DNA of 64,000 nucleotides from assembly GCA_037976565.1 (NCBI GenBank), contig CP137681.1, forward strand, positions 29,326,127 to 29,390,126. The letters are read 5' to 3'. The position numbers were made by a program, and so were the translations under genes. Position 1 is the first letter of the stretch. Every line of letters starts with the position of its first letter. The notes beneath the pieces are model-generated. The model made no database searches. It was given only the letters and a program-made list of their open reading frames with translations, and was not told where the DNA came from. Of this stretch, positions 26,261 through 36,800 are shown piece after piece. Source of the DNA: Mesocentrotus franciscanus (lineage: Eukaryota > Echinodermata > Echinoidea > Camarodonta > Strongylocentrotidae).

Positions 26261-26326
26261 CTCTTCATTCGCAAGACGCAGTTCCTCCTGGGTAACAGAG
26301 ACATGTTTTGCGGTTCCTTATGCACG
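26261..26326 (-). pseudogene. Candidate internal exon with in-frame stop (duplication copy A)
   Basis: A 66 bp block with a strong acceptor (tttgtttcag) and donor (GTAAGTTAG) on the minus strand. The frame reads R-A-stop-G-T-A-K-H-V-S-V-T-Q-E-E-L-R-L-A-N-E-E. The homologous block at 63630-63695 has CAA (Gln) where this copy has TAA, so this copy appears inactivated by one substitution. Confidence 0.55.
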
Positions 26327-26982
26327 CTGAAACAAAAACAAAATACAGAATGGACCAGTTAAACAAAATACCCCAGAACTGACGTAATAACATTTTCTCT
26401 CACCCAAATAAAATAATTGTATGCTAAGATGAGTTAGGTTGCTTTACAACTTTACTACTATGGTTCTTGTTACTTTCTTATGTATGTGGCTACTGTATTA
26501 GGCTAAATAACAAAAATAACGTGTTTCTCGTCCGGACTTTAAAAACAAAGGAGGAGGCAGGGCATTACTATTTACTATTTTGCAATTTTTAGCTATTTAT
26601 TTCCAAGACGGCTGCCATGCTAATTATAGCTGGCCAAGCCTATTTATTCACAGATATTGTGCTATGTAACTGATGCAAGGTATGACAAAACAAATGATTT
26701 GTATCACTTTACAAGCTATTTAAAAAACTGTATATCACAGGCTTTTATTTTTGTTGCTTTTTTGTTGCTTTTGTTGCTTTTGTTGCTTTGTTCTTCTTCT
26801 GAATAGTAAATAGTTTTTTTTTAAAGAAGGCGGCGACCAAAAAGGAGGCGGGCGGGGACGAGAAACAGTAGTTCATTTTTGTTATTTGGCCTTACAACTT
26901 GCGTGTTCGCAACGTTTCTTTATATACACAATGTGAGTTACTATTTTGTTTGGGGGGGGGGGAGAGTCATTTCCACGGGGTG

Positions 26983-27042
26983 TTGCGGCGTTAAACTACG
27001 GATTTACGGCGATAAACTACGGATTTACGGCGTTATACTATA
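26983..27042. repeat. Short tandem repeat (about 20 bp x 3) upstream of the C2H2 gene
   Basis: Three degenerate copies of ttacggcg(a/t)ta(a)actac(gga) lie just upstream of the coding start at 27119. Confidence 0.6.
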
Positions 27043-27118
27043 TAATTATAACGATTCAATCTCTTCTGACCAATTCCGAGCTAAACATCATCGAGTCAAC
27101 ACGAATAATACTTTCGAT

Positions 27119-27860
27119 ATGTCCGACCGTTACGGTTGTTCACTATGCGATAAGACCTATAGTCGCAAGTTCGACAAGCAGAGACACGAACAGAATGTAC
27201 ATCCTGATACGAATGTATACGAGAATGAAGATTCCATCGTTGGTGAAGAAACCAGTGAAGATGATTTCTCAGAACCACCCTCTAAAAAGCAAAGAGCTGT
27301 TGTAGAATCTAGCGATGATGCTGAAACAAGTGATTCCGAAAGTGAAGGAGAGGATGAATCGTCAAAGTCAGAGATACCTAACATGGAAGAACTTGAGGAC
27401 AACCTTGCTTATCAAGAATGGTTAGAACAGTCCATGACAAACACCGAGGACCTCAGGGATGAAAAATACCAAAAATATATCTCCGAGGGAATGGACGAAG
27501 AAGAAGCTAAAGAAAAGGCTCACGTGAAAGTTCTATGGGCCGTCAAACGTACCTTTTTTTTATCTTTACTCCCAGTTTTTGCAGCAGATCGTGTACCTTG
27601 CACGAGCTGACATCAATCATGAAATTATGTCTGATCTCACGGAAAAAGTAGAAAATGGTGTGAATCTTCGGAAAGCCGTGAAAAGAGTCTTAGCAAGACA
27701 CGGTACACAATTCGAGGGCTTATTCCAGTATCAGGATGAGAATGACGATGACGATGACAGTGAAGAAGAGACGGAGGGTGCAGATGAAAGCGAGAGCGAG
27801 AATGAGAATGACGATGATAGTGAAGAAGAGACGGAGAATACAGATGGAAGCGACAACTAA
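27119..27860 (+). pseudogene. C2H2 zinc-finger / acidic protein gene with a single-base frameshift
   Basis: The ATG at 27119 opens MSDRYGCSLCDKTYSRKF..., with one classical finger (C-x2-C-x12-H-x4-H, residues 7-29). An acidic Ser/Glu/Asp region with a basic PSKKQRA patch follows, then a helical region with EGMDEEEAKEKAHVKVLW. In an 8-T run at 27554-27561 the frame shifts by one. Downstream the +1 frame continues without a break (IVYLARADINHEIMSDL..., AVKRVLARHGTQFEGLF, then a Glu/Asp-rich tail) to the stop at 27860. With one T fewer the product would be about 246 residues. This is either a recent pseudogene or a sequencing or assembly error. Family not recognised; the finger plus helical acidic tail suggests a nuclear protein (inference). 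Confidence 0.6.
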
Positions 27861-28230
27861 GTCTTGACATCATCTTGACAAAGAATATTTCGTAGACAAT
27901 CCTAATAATATAGATGACACATTTACTCTATTTCAACATGTACATCAATCGACCTTTCTGAGTTTAAACTTGCTTTGTTTTTAAGATATTTATACATATA
28001 CATTACGTACGCTGTACATTTATGTTAACAGTTTTTACATATTTACGGTGAAATAATATAATAATATGACTCGGGTTCTATTTCTCGAGTTAAACATGTT
28101 TTGTATATTTTATCTCTGTTCTCTTGTAACATCACTAAATTGGAATTGTTATCTTTGTATTCAAATCTGTTTTGCATGAAGTTGTCTGCATTGAAACGTA
28201 AACAAATAAAATTAAAATAAAGTAAAAAAT
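27861..28230 (+). other. Probable 3' UTR of the C2H2 gene with polyadenylation signals
   Basis: AT-rich, no ORF. Signals of the AATAAA type occur at about 28,203-28,222 (aaataaaattaaaataaag). Confidence 0.4.
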
Positions 28231-28669
28231 TCTGTAGTACATAGTGTTTTATTTCATGGATGTGTGTATTCTACGTCGGAATAGTCGTACAAGATACAAA
28301 GTAAGTCCAGAAGGATGTTTTCAGAGAGTTCAAACACAGCTATGCATGTATCAAAGTGTTGTGGGAAAGTGCAAAGAACTCGTCGATATGAACAGATCGG
28401 AGTAAAACAAACTTCAGTTGTCAAAAGTCTTGTGAGAGGGTCATAAAGCCAATGTACGATCTATAAGAAACAACGGTACTATTACTGAAAAGAGGTAATT
28501 CAAATACAAAAGACACTAGATCAATGAATACCCTTTAAAATAGCCTGGTGTTGTCGGTCGAGTATCGTATTATGGTTAAATACAAACGAACAATAGATAT
28601 TGGTCCAACCTACAACGGCGTTGTAAACATTCCTCAGAAAGTCAAACACAAAGTATAGAAAGAAAGTCA

Positions 28670-29140
28670 AAGAATCGAAATTCCATAGACACATGTGTTA
28701 AAAGTCAGTTCCTATTTTAAACAGAAAATACCTATCCAATATTCAAATCGTCGAAAAATTCCTATAGAAACACACGAGTAGAATTCAAAATGTCAAAATC
28801 ACATAGACACCAGCTGTATTATAAGTCAGGTTTTGATCGAAAAAATTACAAGTCCATAATGAGAAATCTCTATGTAAAATTCATAAAGTCAAAATCACAT
28901 AGACACACGTGTTGGAAGTCAGGTTTTATCGAAAAAAATTACAAGTCCAAAATGAAAAATCCCTATCTAAATTCAAAAAGTCAAAACCCCATAGACAACC
29001 GTGTTATAAGTCACTTTCGAAAAAATTTACAAGTCAAAATGACAAATCCCTATCTAAATTTAAAAAGTCAAAACCCCATAGACATACGTGTTATAAGTCC
29101 GTTTTTTGTCAAAAATAGACTATGTCAAAGTTAATGTACA
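28670..29140. repeat. Degenerate tandem repeat, about 90-118 bp unit, about 5 copies
   Basis: Recurring blocks of ccatagacacacgtgttataa, gtcagg/gtcact, tcgaaaaaa, ttacaagtc, aaaatgaaaaatccctatc, taaattcaaaaagtcaaaa start near 28,684, 28,802, 28,898, 28,990 and 29,076. Several units carry CACGTG or a one-base variant. Overlapping Lys/Ser-rich ORFs are by-products. Confidence 0.75.
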
Positions 29141-29221
29141 CGAGTCAATTAGAAATAGTATAAGTACGAACATTTTTGTGTACACAACCTATGGCCGTCC
29201 CCCGTTTCACTGTCATTACTA

Positions 29222-29368
29222 CTAACGTCTTGCATCTCCTTGTTCCTCCTTAACGTCGAATGACGTATCATGAAGGGGACTGGACAAGGTGTCTAGATCT
29301 GGTTGCGCCCTGGTTGCGCCCACAAGAACGACCAGAAGAAACGCAGCAATGATGAGCCTTGATGCCAT
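29222..29368 (-). CDS. Short secreted peptide precursor
   Basis: The ATG at 29366-29368 (minus strand) encodes 48 residues. It starts with a clear signal peptide, MASRLIIAAFLLVVLVGATR followed by A, with likely cleavage before QPDLDT. The rest is a short acidic segment ending in GDARR, then TAG TAG. An acceptor (atcttctag|GTTTGAAATAG) lies 14 bases upstream of the ATG at 29382/29383, matching a donor at 30304-30311. A possible donor (GCAAGAC|GTTAGTAG) overlaps the stop. The true product could therefore continue after the dibasic RR in an unseen exon, as in antimicrobial-peptide or neuropeptide precursors (inference). No family identified. Confidence 0.6.
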   Translation of the reverse strand: MASRLIIAAFLLVVLVGATRAQPDLDTLSSPLHDTSFDVKEEQGDARR

Positions 29369-30311
29369 TTTCTATTTCAAACCTAGAAGATAATGGAAAA
29401 TCCATGTTGTACTAGAGGCGTTATTTCTATCACGTGATCAACTGAACTAGCTAAGCATGTAAAATGAGTTGGCTCAAAATAATTTATTGCAATGTTGCAA
29501 TGATCATTTTACATTCACTTTTTGTACGATACATGGCATGTCAAAATCAGTGTCGAGTGAATCACAGAACATTATAGGCCCCGTGCACATAATTTGCCTG
29601 TTGTAAGACGACGTCGTGATTTTATGGTAATTGAAAAAACCCAGACAGAAACACAGAAACAAACAAACAAGCAATGCTAACGAAATGAACAGTGCATACA
29701 TTGATTTGAAGTAGTGGCATGTGGACTATATTAAGTTACATGCTTGAATAGCGCATGGAGTGACTCGTATAGAGTGACGGGCAATATAATAATTGACGCA
29801 AGTCAGTCCGTATGCTATAGTGTCCTTGGCTACGGCATTAGATATCATAACTGATAGTAACCAGTCCAGTTAGACTCAATTTATTATTTAAAAATGTAAA
29901 AAAATGTTTCATATATTAGGTTGTTAGGAATTTCTTGCTTGGTTTTGTCTTACATAATTATTACAAATCCCCCCCCCCCTAAAAAAAAAAGGGTGTTAAA
30001 GTCTGAGCAGAGAATACAAGGCTATACATTGAGCGATAACATACAGGATGTTTTTAAATCTTTATTTCTTCGCTATCCTTTTCCTAATCATCAGAAAGCA
30101 AGGTAATATCAATCATTAACCATCGAAGAACTCTCTGAAACTCTTCTGCACCATAACTGGCTGCATGAGAATGATACATCACTCAGCACTACAATATACA
30201 AATCTGAACTGCATGTATTTTTACTCATTATTCAAAATCATATTTTTTTAAACGTTGCAAAACTCTTTCTATAATTGGTCGGGCATATAATCCTCAAGGA
30301 AAGCACTTACC

Positions 30312-30406
30312 TTCTAGGTGTTGTCAGATCGAAGGAAATTATCGATGTCTGTAGGTGATCCTCTCTTGAGCTGCTATCAATGCAATTGGAGTCCGTCGAC
30401 TTATAG
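30312..30406 (-). other. Untranslated first exon of the secreted-peptide gene
   Basis: Ends at a strong donor (AGAAG|GTAAGTGCTTT on the minus strand) and starts about 28 nt below a TATA box, giving an exon of about 95 bases and an intron of about 930 bases to 29382. The 5' limit is estimated from the TATA position. The exon contains no long open frame. Confidence 0.5.
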
Positions 30407-30430
30407 TACGCTGTTCCTTAAAAGTTCTAG

Positions 30431-30440
30431 CTTTATACAT
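30431..30440 (-). promoter_or_regulatory. TATA box of the secreted-peptide gene
   Basis: TGTATAAAGC on the minus strand, followed by a plausible start region and a first exon with a good donor. The same element appears inverted (tgcataaagc, plus strand) at about 30,775-30,785, in the duplicated promoter. Confidence 0.55.
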
Positions 30441-30769
30441 TTTGAGCAAATCTTGTGATCATGTTGTGATCATCTTCTATACCCTTTACCACGAATACCA
30501 TGAGCAAACATTATGGTACATTAATTTTAAATTCATGATTAAAAATTTACATATTCTATACCTTCACATTTTGTCGCATTTACATAGACATAATAGTACT
30601 TTCCGTATCTACAGAAACCAACTCTTCTTCGAACACAAGTGCCATATGGTATTACTTTATCTCACATGCCAATGTGTAACATAATGTTCTTTTAAGCCTT
30701 TACAGCAAATGTTTCCAAATGTTCGCTCCCATCATGATCAACATATTATACACTGTTCAGCATTTGCTC

Positions 30770-30863
30770 AAAATGCATAAAGCTAGAACTTTAAAGAACA
30801 ATGTACTATAACTCTACGATCTCCTGTTGCATTGATATCAGTTAAAGAGAGGATCTCCTACCA
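30770..30863 (+). repeat. Inverted duplicate of the peptide-gene promoter and first exon (part 1)
   Basis: tgctcaaaatgcataaagct...agaactttaaagaacaatgtac...agagaggatctcc matches the reverse complement of about 30,350-30,447. The match then breaks and resumes at about 33,050, so about 2.2 kb lies between the two parts. Confidence 0.75.
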
Positions 30864-31137
30864 TGGGTGTCGATCCCGGGGGGGGGGGATATATCCCCAA
30901 TATTTCAGGTGGGGATGGCCTGTACAATCATCCCCCAATAATTCACCATAAAAAAAAATGAAGAGAAAAATCAATGATGAGAGCCCGATGAGAGTGGTTA
31001 TTACTCGCAAGATGACCATCAATATACACATTTTGCTATCTCATTTTCATAATACATACATATATAAATAGAAAACGAAGTAAATGAGACAACCGTATAT
31101 GAGACAAGAATAAATTGAATTCTCGCTCATACGGCTT

Positions 31138-31144
31138 CATCAGG
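31138..31144 (-). other. Degenerate hammerhead-like box
   Basis: On the minus strand CCTGATGAAGCCGTATGAGC is followed by GAGAATTC. The CUGAUGA box is intact, but the second box is GAGA instead of GAAA, so it is probably inactive. The context resembles the end of a Penelope-type element. Confidence 0.25.
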
Positions 31145-31318
31145 AATTGATGAATTTATTCAATTTATTCAATCAACAGCATCATAGAAATGCAGTGCGC
31201 CAAATGCAAAGCCGCAGCGTTAAAAAGCAACGAGCTAAATGTTAAGCGCGAAGCGCAAAAGTGCAAAAAGAAGTAGAGAGTGGGAGAGAGAGATAATGAG
31301 AGACAGAGAGGATAATAA

Positions 31319-31614
31319 CCCAGGTAGCAAGCCTATGTGGGACCCACATGGGTCCCATATTCTCTGAAACATGGGCCCCATATGGAAAACCATCTGGGGC
31401 CCTAATAAGGCATCTGCACCCAAGAAGCATATGGGAGTCTGGGACCCATATGGGTAAACCCATATAAGACATATGGGACCCAGATGGGACCCATACCAAA
31501 CTGGGCCCAAATGGGTATGCCCAGCTCATTCCCATCTGGGACCCATAAGGGCTGGCCCAGATAGATCCCAAATGGGTTACTAAATATTTGCCCCATATGG
31601 GCTTGCTACCTTGG
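31319..31614. mobile_element. MITE rich in CCCATATGGG palindromes
   Basis: Terminal inverted repeats: ccaggtagcaagcctatgtg at the left, and the reverse complement of the right end reads ccaaggtagcaagcccatat. Inside are many small GGGnnnCCC/CCCATATGGG palindromes (for example gggacccatatgggt). Overlapping 'GPIWVP'-like minus-strand ORFs come from this repetitiveness and are not genes. Confidence 0.75.
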
Positions 31615-33049
31615 AAAAGGGGAAAAGGGGAAGAAACGGGCAGAAGGAAAAAGGAAGGGGGAAGAGAAAATGAAGAAAGACAAGAGAAAGAGGGACATAT
31701 ATATTCCAGCATTTTCTTCAAGGAACTGATGTGAATGGGCGATGAAAAAAGAGGTTGACTTTAAAGTAACCTACAATGAAATATTTCTCATGTTTATTTC
31801 TTACAATGTCAAAATTACTTTACGGGATCCCCTCCCTAAAAAGCTTAGGCATGGGTGATGGTAGGTATGAGGTTAATGCATGATCAGGAATTAGTTGAGT
31901 GGATGGAAAAGAAGTGAGAAATAAGCTGAAAGAAACATGGAAAATTGCCATGGAATGATGGAAGGCAATGTGAGAAATGTCCAACATGTTCTAAAACAAG
32001 TAATACAACAGAATACTCCAGTTCGATATTTTGGAGAAAGATTATTATGTCACAACTTATTTTTGTTTTATTGAAAAGCTGATGTATAGGCCTATGTATT
32101 GTATTCAAACGTAACAGGCATAAGATAGTTAAGATGTTTTTGAAGGTTAGAATGTTATTAAGTTTGAAGTTTTGTTTATAACACCCTTCCAATAATAATG
32201 CACCTTCTAAGACTGGTTATAGTTTTGGAGAAACAAAATAGTGCTCTGGTCAGGGCCTTAGGGAATATTATGCTTATATTTTAGAGCGTATCTGGTATGA
32301 TAAGTATATCTGGGTGAAGAAGGAGATAATGGAAGTTTGTTGTTTGGTAGTTGGAACGTAAGTTTTATATTATGTTTTTAAGAAACAGACAGTTTGTATG
32401 AGATCAGGAGTGGAAATTTTCTGTCATTTTGAGAACCAAATTTTGCATCAGTGATATTCTGTTTCATTGAATTGAGTTTCCCGCAGAGAGGATTCAGTTG
32501 GTTTAATTAAAGAAGGAAGAGAGTCAAATGAAGAACCAAAAGCAATAAATTTTTTTTTTTTTTTAGATCTCCTTACACAGAATATTGGAATGGGTTTTTC
32601 ACGATGAATGTTGTTTGGAGACATCAATATTCATAAAATGTATGTTTCTATCACCAGGAAATAAAGAATTTTCTGTCTACATGAACCTTTCCTGGTTGCT
32701 TATTAATGCATTTGCCCACTGGTAACATAATACTTTCACAAGTTGATATCCCTCACCATTGGATTTTTTTGGTAATGTCTAAATTTCGTTTAAAAATAGA
32801 TGATATCAGTCTGGTAGGCCTACACTGCAGGCAAGAGTCAGGACTAACATTTAGCATGTTATTAATTTTATTACCACTCTTATATTCTCTGAAATGTTAT
32901 CTTTATTGAGGGTGACTTGAAAAAGTTAATAACTTGGAAGGGAGGGGTGCAACCTGCCACACGCTTCTACCTCTTGGTTAGTTTGATCCATTGCCGAAAA
33001 TATTTTGGCACCTATCATCCCCCAACCACGGATACAAGTCGACACCCCT

Positions 33050-33495
33050 GTCTCCTACAGACACGGATAAGCTTCTTAGATCTGACAACATCTAGGGGGA
33101 AGTGGGTCCCTTAGGATTATATGCCCGATCAATTATAAAAAAGCGTTGTACATGGTGTAAAGAAATGTAATTTTGATCTTTAATGACCCAGACGTTGTGG
33201 ACGTAAACATTGCTAAAGTAAAAACTCAAGTAGTTTATATTTGTATGTTGTAATGCTGAGTGATGTATCATTATTAGGCAATTATGGTGCAAAAGAGTAT
33301 GATGTGTTCTTCGATAGGTAATGATTGATGTTATATTGGTTAATACAAGAAAGAATTAAAGAAGGAAAAAAAAGAATTTCATCGCTTAATGTATAACCCT
33401 TTTTCTCAGCTAAACATTTGAAAATATTTTGGGGGTAGTCATAAGAAAAGGTCAAGCAACAAATTTCTAACAACCTAATGTATGAATAATTCATG
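33050..33495 (+). repeat. Inverted duplicate of the peptide-gene first exon and intron (part 2)
   Basis: Reads as the reverse complement of about 29,905-30,345. The shared segments include gatctgacaacatctag, aggattatatgcccgatcaa, ctgagtgatgtatcatt and acaacctaatgtatg. The GTAAGTGCTTT donor of the original is changed here to GGGAAGTGGGT. The copy stops before the coding exon, so it is a promoter/5' fragment only. Confidence 0.7.
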
Positions 33496-34076
33496 TAATT
33501 TCTCGATTCCTCTTATTTTCAATCAAAACTAAGCAATCAATGAGAGACAAAGAAAGGAAGAGAGAGAAGAGAGAAAGTATGTGAGTCAGAAAGAGAGTTG
33601 TAGTTGGGAGGGGCCAGTGACCCCGGTTTGATTCCCGGCGGAGACATGTTTTTACTTTTGCAAAACATTCCGAAAGGGACGATTATTAGAAATGAGGAAC
33701 TTTCATTTAGGCTATGCATAATTTTAATCGGAATTTTCTCAAACTTTCATTGACCTCTTCCTCTCATTTTCCTGCTTCTATTAAGACGAACTTTATAAGA
33801 GGGTGGACTTCCCCTTTAAGGTTTTAACATCCCCAAGACCCTTTGCGAACGTCTTGAGCATAGTATGGCCCGTATTATCCGAACATTTGAACATTTAGAA
33901 CCGACGATTAGTTTATATTTTTATTCAAATTAATCAGAAGGTAGTTTACGCTCTAAGTTTTCCCTTTGTTAAACGTGATTTTAGACCCAGGGTCGGTTTT
34001 AACTGAATTAGTAAAATGCGGTTCAATAATTTGCTGGGTCTACATTCCCGTCTTTTGAAGCTTATAATTGTTTAGG

Positions 34077-34118
34077 TGTTCTGCCGCGTAGCGTAGCAGA
34101 GCACCTATTGATTTTTCA
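34077..34118. repeat. Short hairpin repeat, GTAGCGTAGCAGAGCACCT type (copy 1)
   Basis: aggtgttctgccgcgtagcg followed by tagcagagcacctattgatt folds as AGGTG-TCTGC / GCAGA-CACCT. Related copies are at about 47,095-47,140 and 47,238-47,272, so it is a dispersed conserved 3'-end-like motif. Confidence 0.6.
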
Positions 34119-34679
34119 TTTATTTCATTTTTCCCTATTCCAACAAACAGGGCACTTTCCGGGGGTGGAAACGCGCACCTGCAAATGGTAACCTCAAAGT
34201 GGAAAGAAAATAATGTTTAAACAATAAATATATACCCTACATTATAAGGGATGACAGGCTTTAAAAATGTAATGTTCTCTTTACGTGGTTCAAGCCCGGG
34301 GGTGGGGGAGGGGGGCTTGGGGCAGTTGCAAATCAAAATCAAAGATGGTTTATTTCTAATTTGATACCGGTGATTTACAAATGTTGCTGACATGACATAA
34401 TTTTCCGAGATTTTTCCTCACTTTTTTAGTAAATTATACTTTTTTATGCGTTTGTTGGAAAATGACAAATTCCTAAATTTACAGTCAGGCAAGAAATATG
34501 ATTATTTAGAGGCCTACATGTCAGGGCCCACGGAACGGCGGGGCTAGGGGGCCTCGAGCTCCTCCCTCCCACTTTTTTGAAAAGTATATTAAAGAGAAAT
34601 AGAAAGAAAGAGAGAAGAAAGTAAGAGAAGAATAAGTGACCTGCCAGTGTCACAAAATAATGAGGTATCAAAATATGCT

Positions 34680-35500
34680 CATCTGACCGTGATTAAATGC
34701 CTAAAATAAAACCCCTGAACTTCCGGGGACTCTGCCCCCTGGATTCCACCTAGGGCCCTAAGGCGGGCCCCTGGATGCTCATCTGACGATAATTTAATGC
34801 CCAAAACAATTTAGCTTCTGAGAGCTCCGCCCCCTGGACTCCACGCCAATTATTGTCCTGCCAGTGTCACAAATAAGGTTTTAAAAAATGCGCATCTGAC
34901 CGTAATTAAACGCCTAAAATCCCTGAGCTTTCGGGGACTCTGCCCCCTGGACCTCACGCCAATTAGTTACCTGCCAGTATCACAAATAAGGTATCAAAAT
35001 ATGCCCATCTGGCCGTAATTAAATGCCTAAAACCCCTGAGCTTCCGGGGGCTCTGCCCCCTGGACCCTATCTAGGGCACTAAGGCGGGCCCATATAGATG
35101 TTCATCTGACGGAAATGTAATGCCTAAAACCCCTAAGCCTCTGGGGGCTCTGCCCCCTGGACCCCATCTAGGGCATTAAGGCGGGCCCATATAGATGTTC
35201 ATCTGACGGAAATGCAATGCCTAAAACCCCTGAGCTTCCGGGGGCTCCGCCCCCTGGACCCCACCAGGGGGCCTAAGGCGGGCCCCTAAATGCTTACCTG
35301 ACCGTTTTATCTCAAATCCCTGAGTTTCAGGGGGCTCAGCCCCTTGGACCCCACGCCAATTAGTGACCTGCCAGTGTCACAAATAAGGTATGAAAATATG
35401 CTCATCTGACCGTAATTAAATGCCTAAAACCCCTGAGCTTCCGGGGGCTCCGCCCCTTGACCCTCGCCGGAGTTTTTCCTCTAGACCCCACGCCAATTTA
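34680..35500. repeat. GC-rich tandem array (GGGGGCTCCGCCCCC family)
   Basis: At least seven degenerate units of about 90-130 bp repeat atctgaccgtaattaaatgc, ctaaaacccctgagcttccg, then ggggctccgccccctggacc and aaggcgggccc. Each unit contains a GGGGGCTCnGCCCCC palindrome. No coding potential. Confidence 0.85.
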
Positions 35501-36000
35501 CGCTAAGGTCTGATCGTAAATACTGTAGCCTCCCCCCACCCACTTTAAAAAACGTTCAGTGGGGCCTGCATGTCAAAGTGGGGGTGATGCAGATTTTTTT
35601 GTCTGCCCCCCCCCCCGAAACGTTTTTGCTCATTACACCACTGCTAGTCACCATTACGTACCAATATTTGGCTCTCATAATTTCAAATTTTGCCCCCCCC
35701 CCCCAAGAAATCCTGGATCCGCGCCTGTTTGTGCTTGTAAACTATCAGGAAATTGCCTAGTACAATAGGCAAGCAGCAAAGATAGTATACTTTGTTTGTG
35801 AGATCACGTTTGGGGACTTTCCCCATATTTCACAAAGTAGGCCTCGGCCGAACACGAGGTGGGTGTTATTTCCTGTTATTTTGAACTCTCATGATCTTTC
35901 TTTCCTCATCCGGGAGCAAATGTCACCTCAGTTGATCTAGGGATCAACAGAGTCTACTTTAAGTTCCAGAGAACTATTAAAAAGGTATAATTTTTTTTTA

Positions 36001-36135
36001 AGAGAGAGAGGGAGATTGAGAGAGGGAGAGGGGAGAGAGAAAGAGAGACAGAGAGAGAGAGAGAGAGCGAGAGGGGAGGGGAGAGAGAAGGGGAGGAGGG
36101 GAGAGGAAGGAATAGAGAGAGAGAGAGAGAGAGAA
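36001..36135. repeat. (GA)n microsatellite
   Basis: GA/GGGA-rich dinucleotide runs. Confidence 0.9.
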
Positions 36136-36224
36136 ATAGTAAGGAAATATTGCCTCTGACAAAGTTTACGTAGTCAGAACAAATTAATATTGGCCGTAAT
36201 CCTCTAAATTAAACGTTATTATAA

Positions 36225-36800
36225 TTCAGTTTATTTGGCATCATAAAAAACATTACAAATGATAAATACAGAATGAATAATAGGCTAGGACCTCTAAGAA
36301 GCAACTTGTGCGTGTACATGAGGCCCATGTCAAGCTATGTAAACACAATATTAAATTAAATAGCGAAATAAATAAAACTTAATAAGGTATAATATACGTA
36401 CATTACGAAGAAGAAAGAAAAAAAAAGACCGACCATTAATTATCAGCAGGTATCACCCATGCATATGCACACACCCACCATCACACACAAACACACAAGA
36501 GCAATACAAAAAAAATACATTTAGAATGAGAAAGAGAAGAAAGGGAAAAGGTGGGAATGAGAAAGATAAGAAAGGGAAGAGATGAGAATGAGAAAGATAA
36601 GAAAAGGTTTACTCAGTCAAGGATTACATTGTTTCAAAAATATAACGTTTGCATAGAGTTCAAAAACGAGAAAATGTGGAGCTGGATTTGAGGTTATTAC
36701 AAATTGAATTCCATTCATGTACTCCTGTAAAACGGATAGAATGGGTTCTTATAGTTGAACAGGTAATGGGAACACAAAGATTATCCAGTGTACGATAATG
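36225..36800 (-). mobile_element. LINE 3' remnant
   Basis: On the minus strand about 36,640-36,790 reads NIRTHSIRFTGVHEWNSI followed by a Ser-rich segment. This resembles the C-terminal end of CR1/Jockey-group reverse transcriptases (I-R-x-x-G-x-x-x-W-N-S). A 3' UTR-like stretch with ataaact-type signals follows, down to 36,225. Only the last residues of ORF2 survive. Confidence 0.45.

Larger units (their letters stand above)
22363..26640. repeat. Segmental duplication, copy A
   Basis: This 4.3 kb block reappears, same orientation and high similarity, at 49251-50675 plus 61310-64000, where it is split by a 10.6 kb retroelement insertion. Copy A has about 250 bp near 23,460-23,700 that copy B lacks. 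It lacks about 200 bp present in B at 62,829-63,037. It includes candidate exons 24958-25078 and 26261-26326, CT microsatellites and a palindromic MITE. The right boundary is set by the end of the window in copy B, so the true duplication may be longer. Confidence 0.9.

Noticed and set aside
28256..28405. Plus-strand 49-residue ORF with four cysteines (MDVCILRRNSRTRY...)
   Set aside because: Cys/Arg-rich composition is suggestive, but there is no signal peptide, splice site or duplicate to support it, and an ORF this short is expected by chance.
31242..31721. 159-residue and overlapping minus-strand ORFs rich in GPIW/MGP
   Set aside because: They arise from the CCCATATGGG-rich MITE; three frames give similar low-complexity peptides, and no start context or homology is apparent.
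33598..33650. Possible tRNA B box (GGTTTGATTCCCGG)
   Set aside because: No matching A box at the right distance and the B box deviates; too weak to call.
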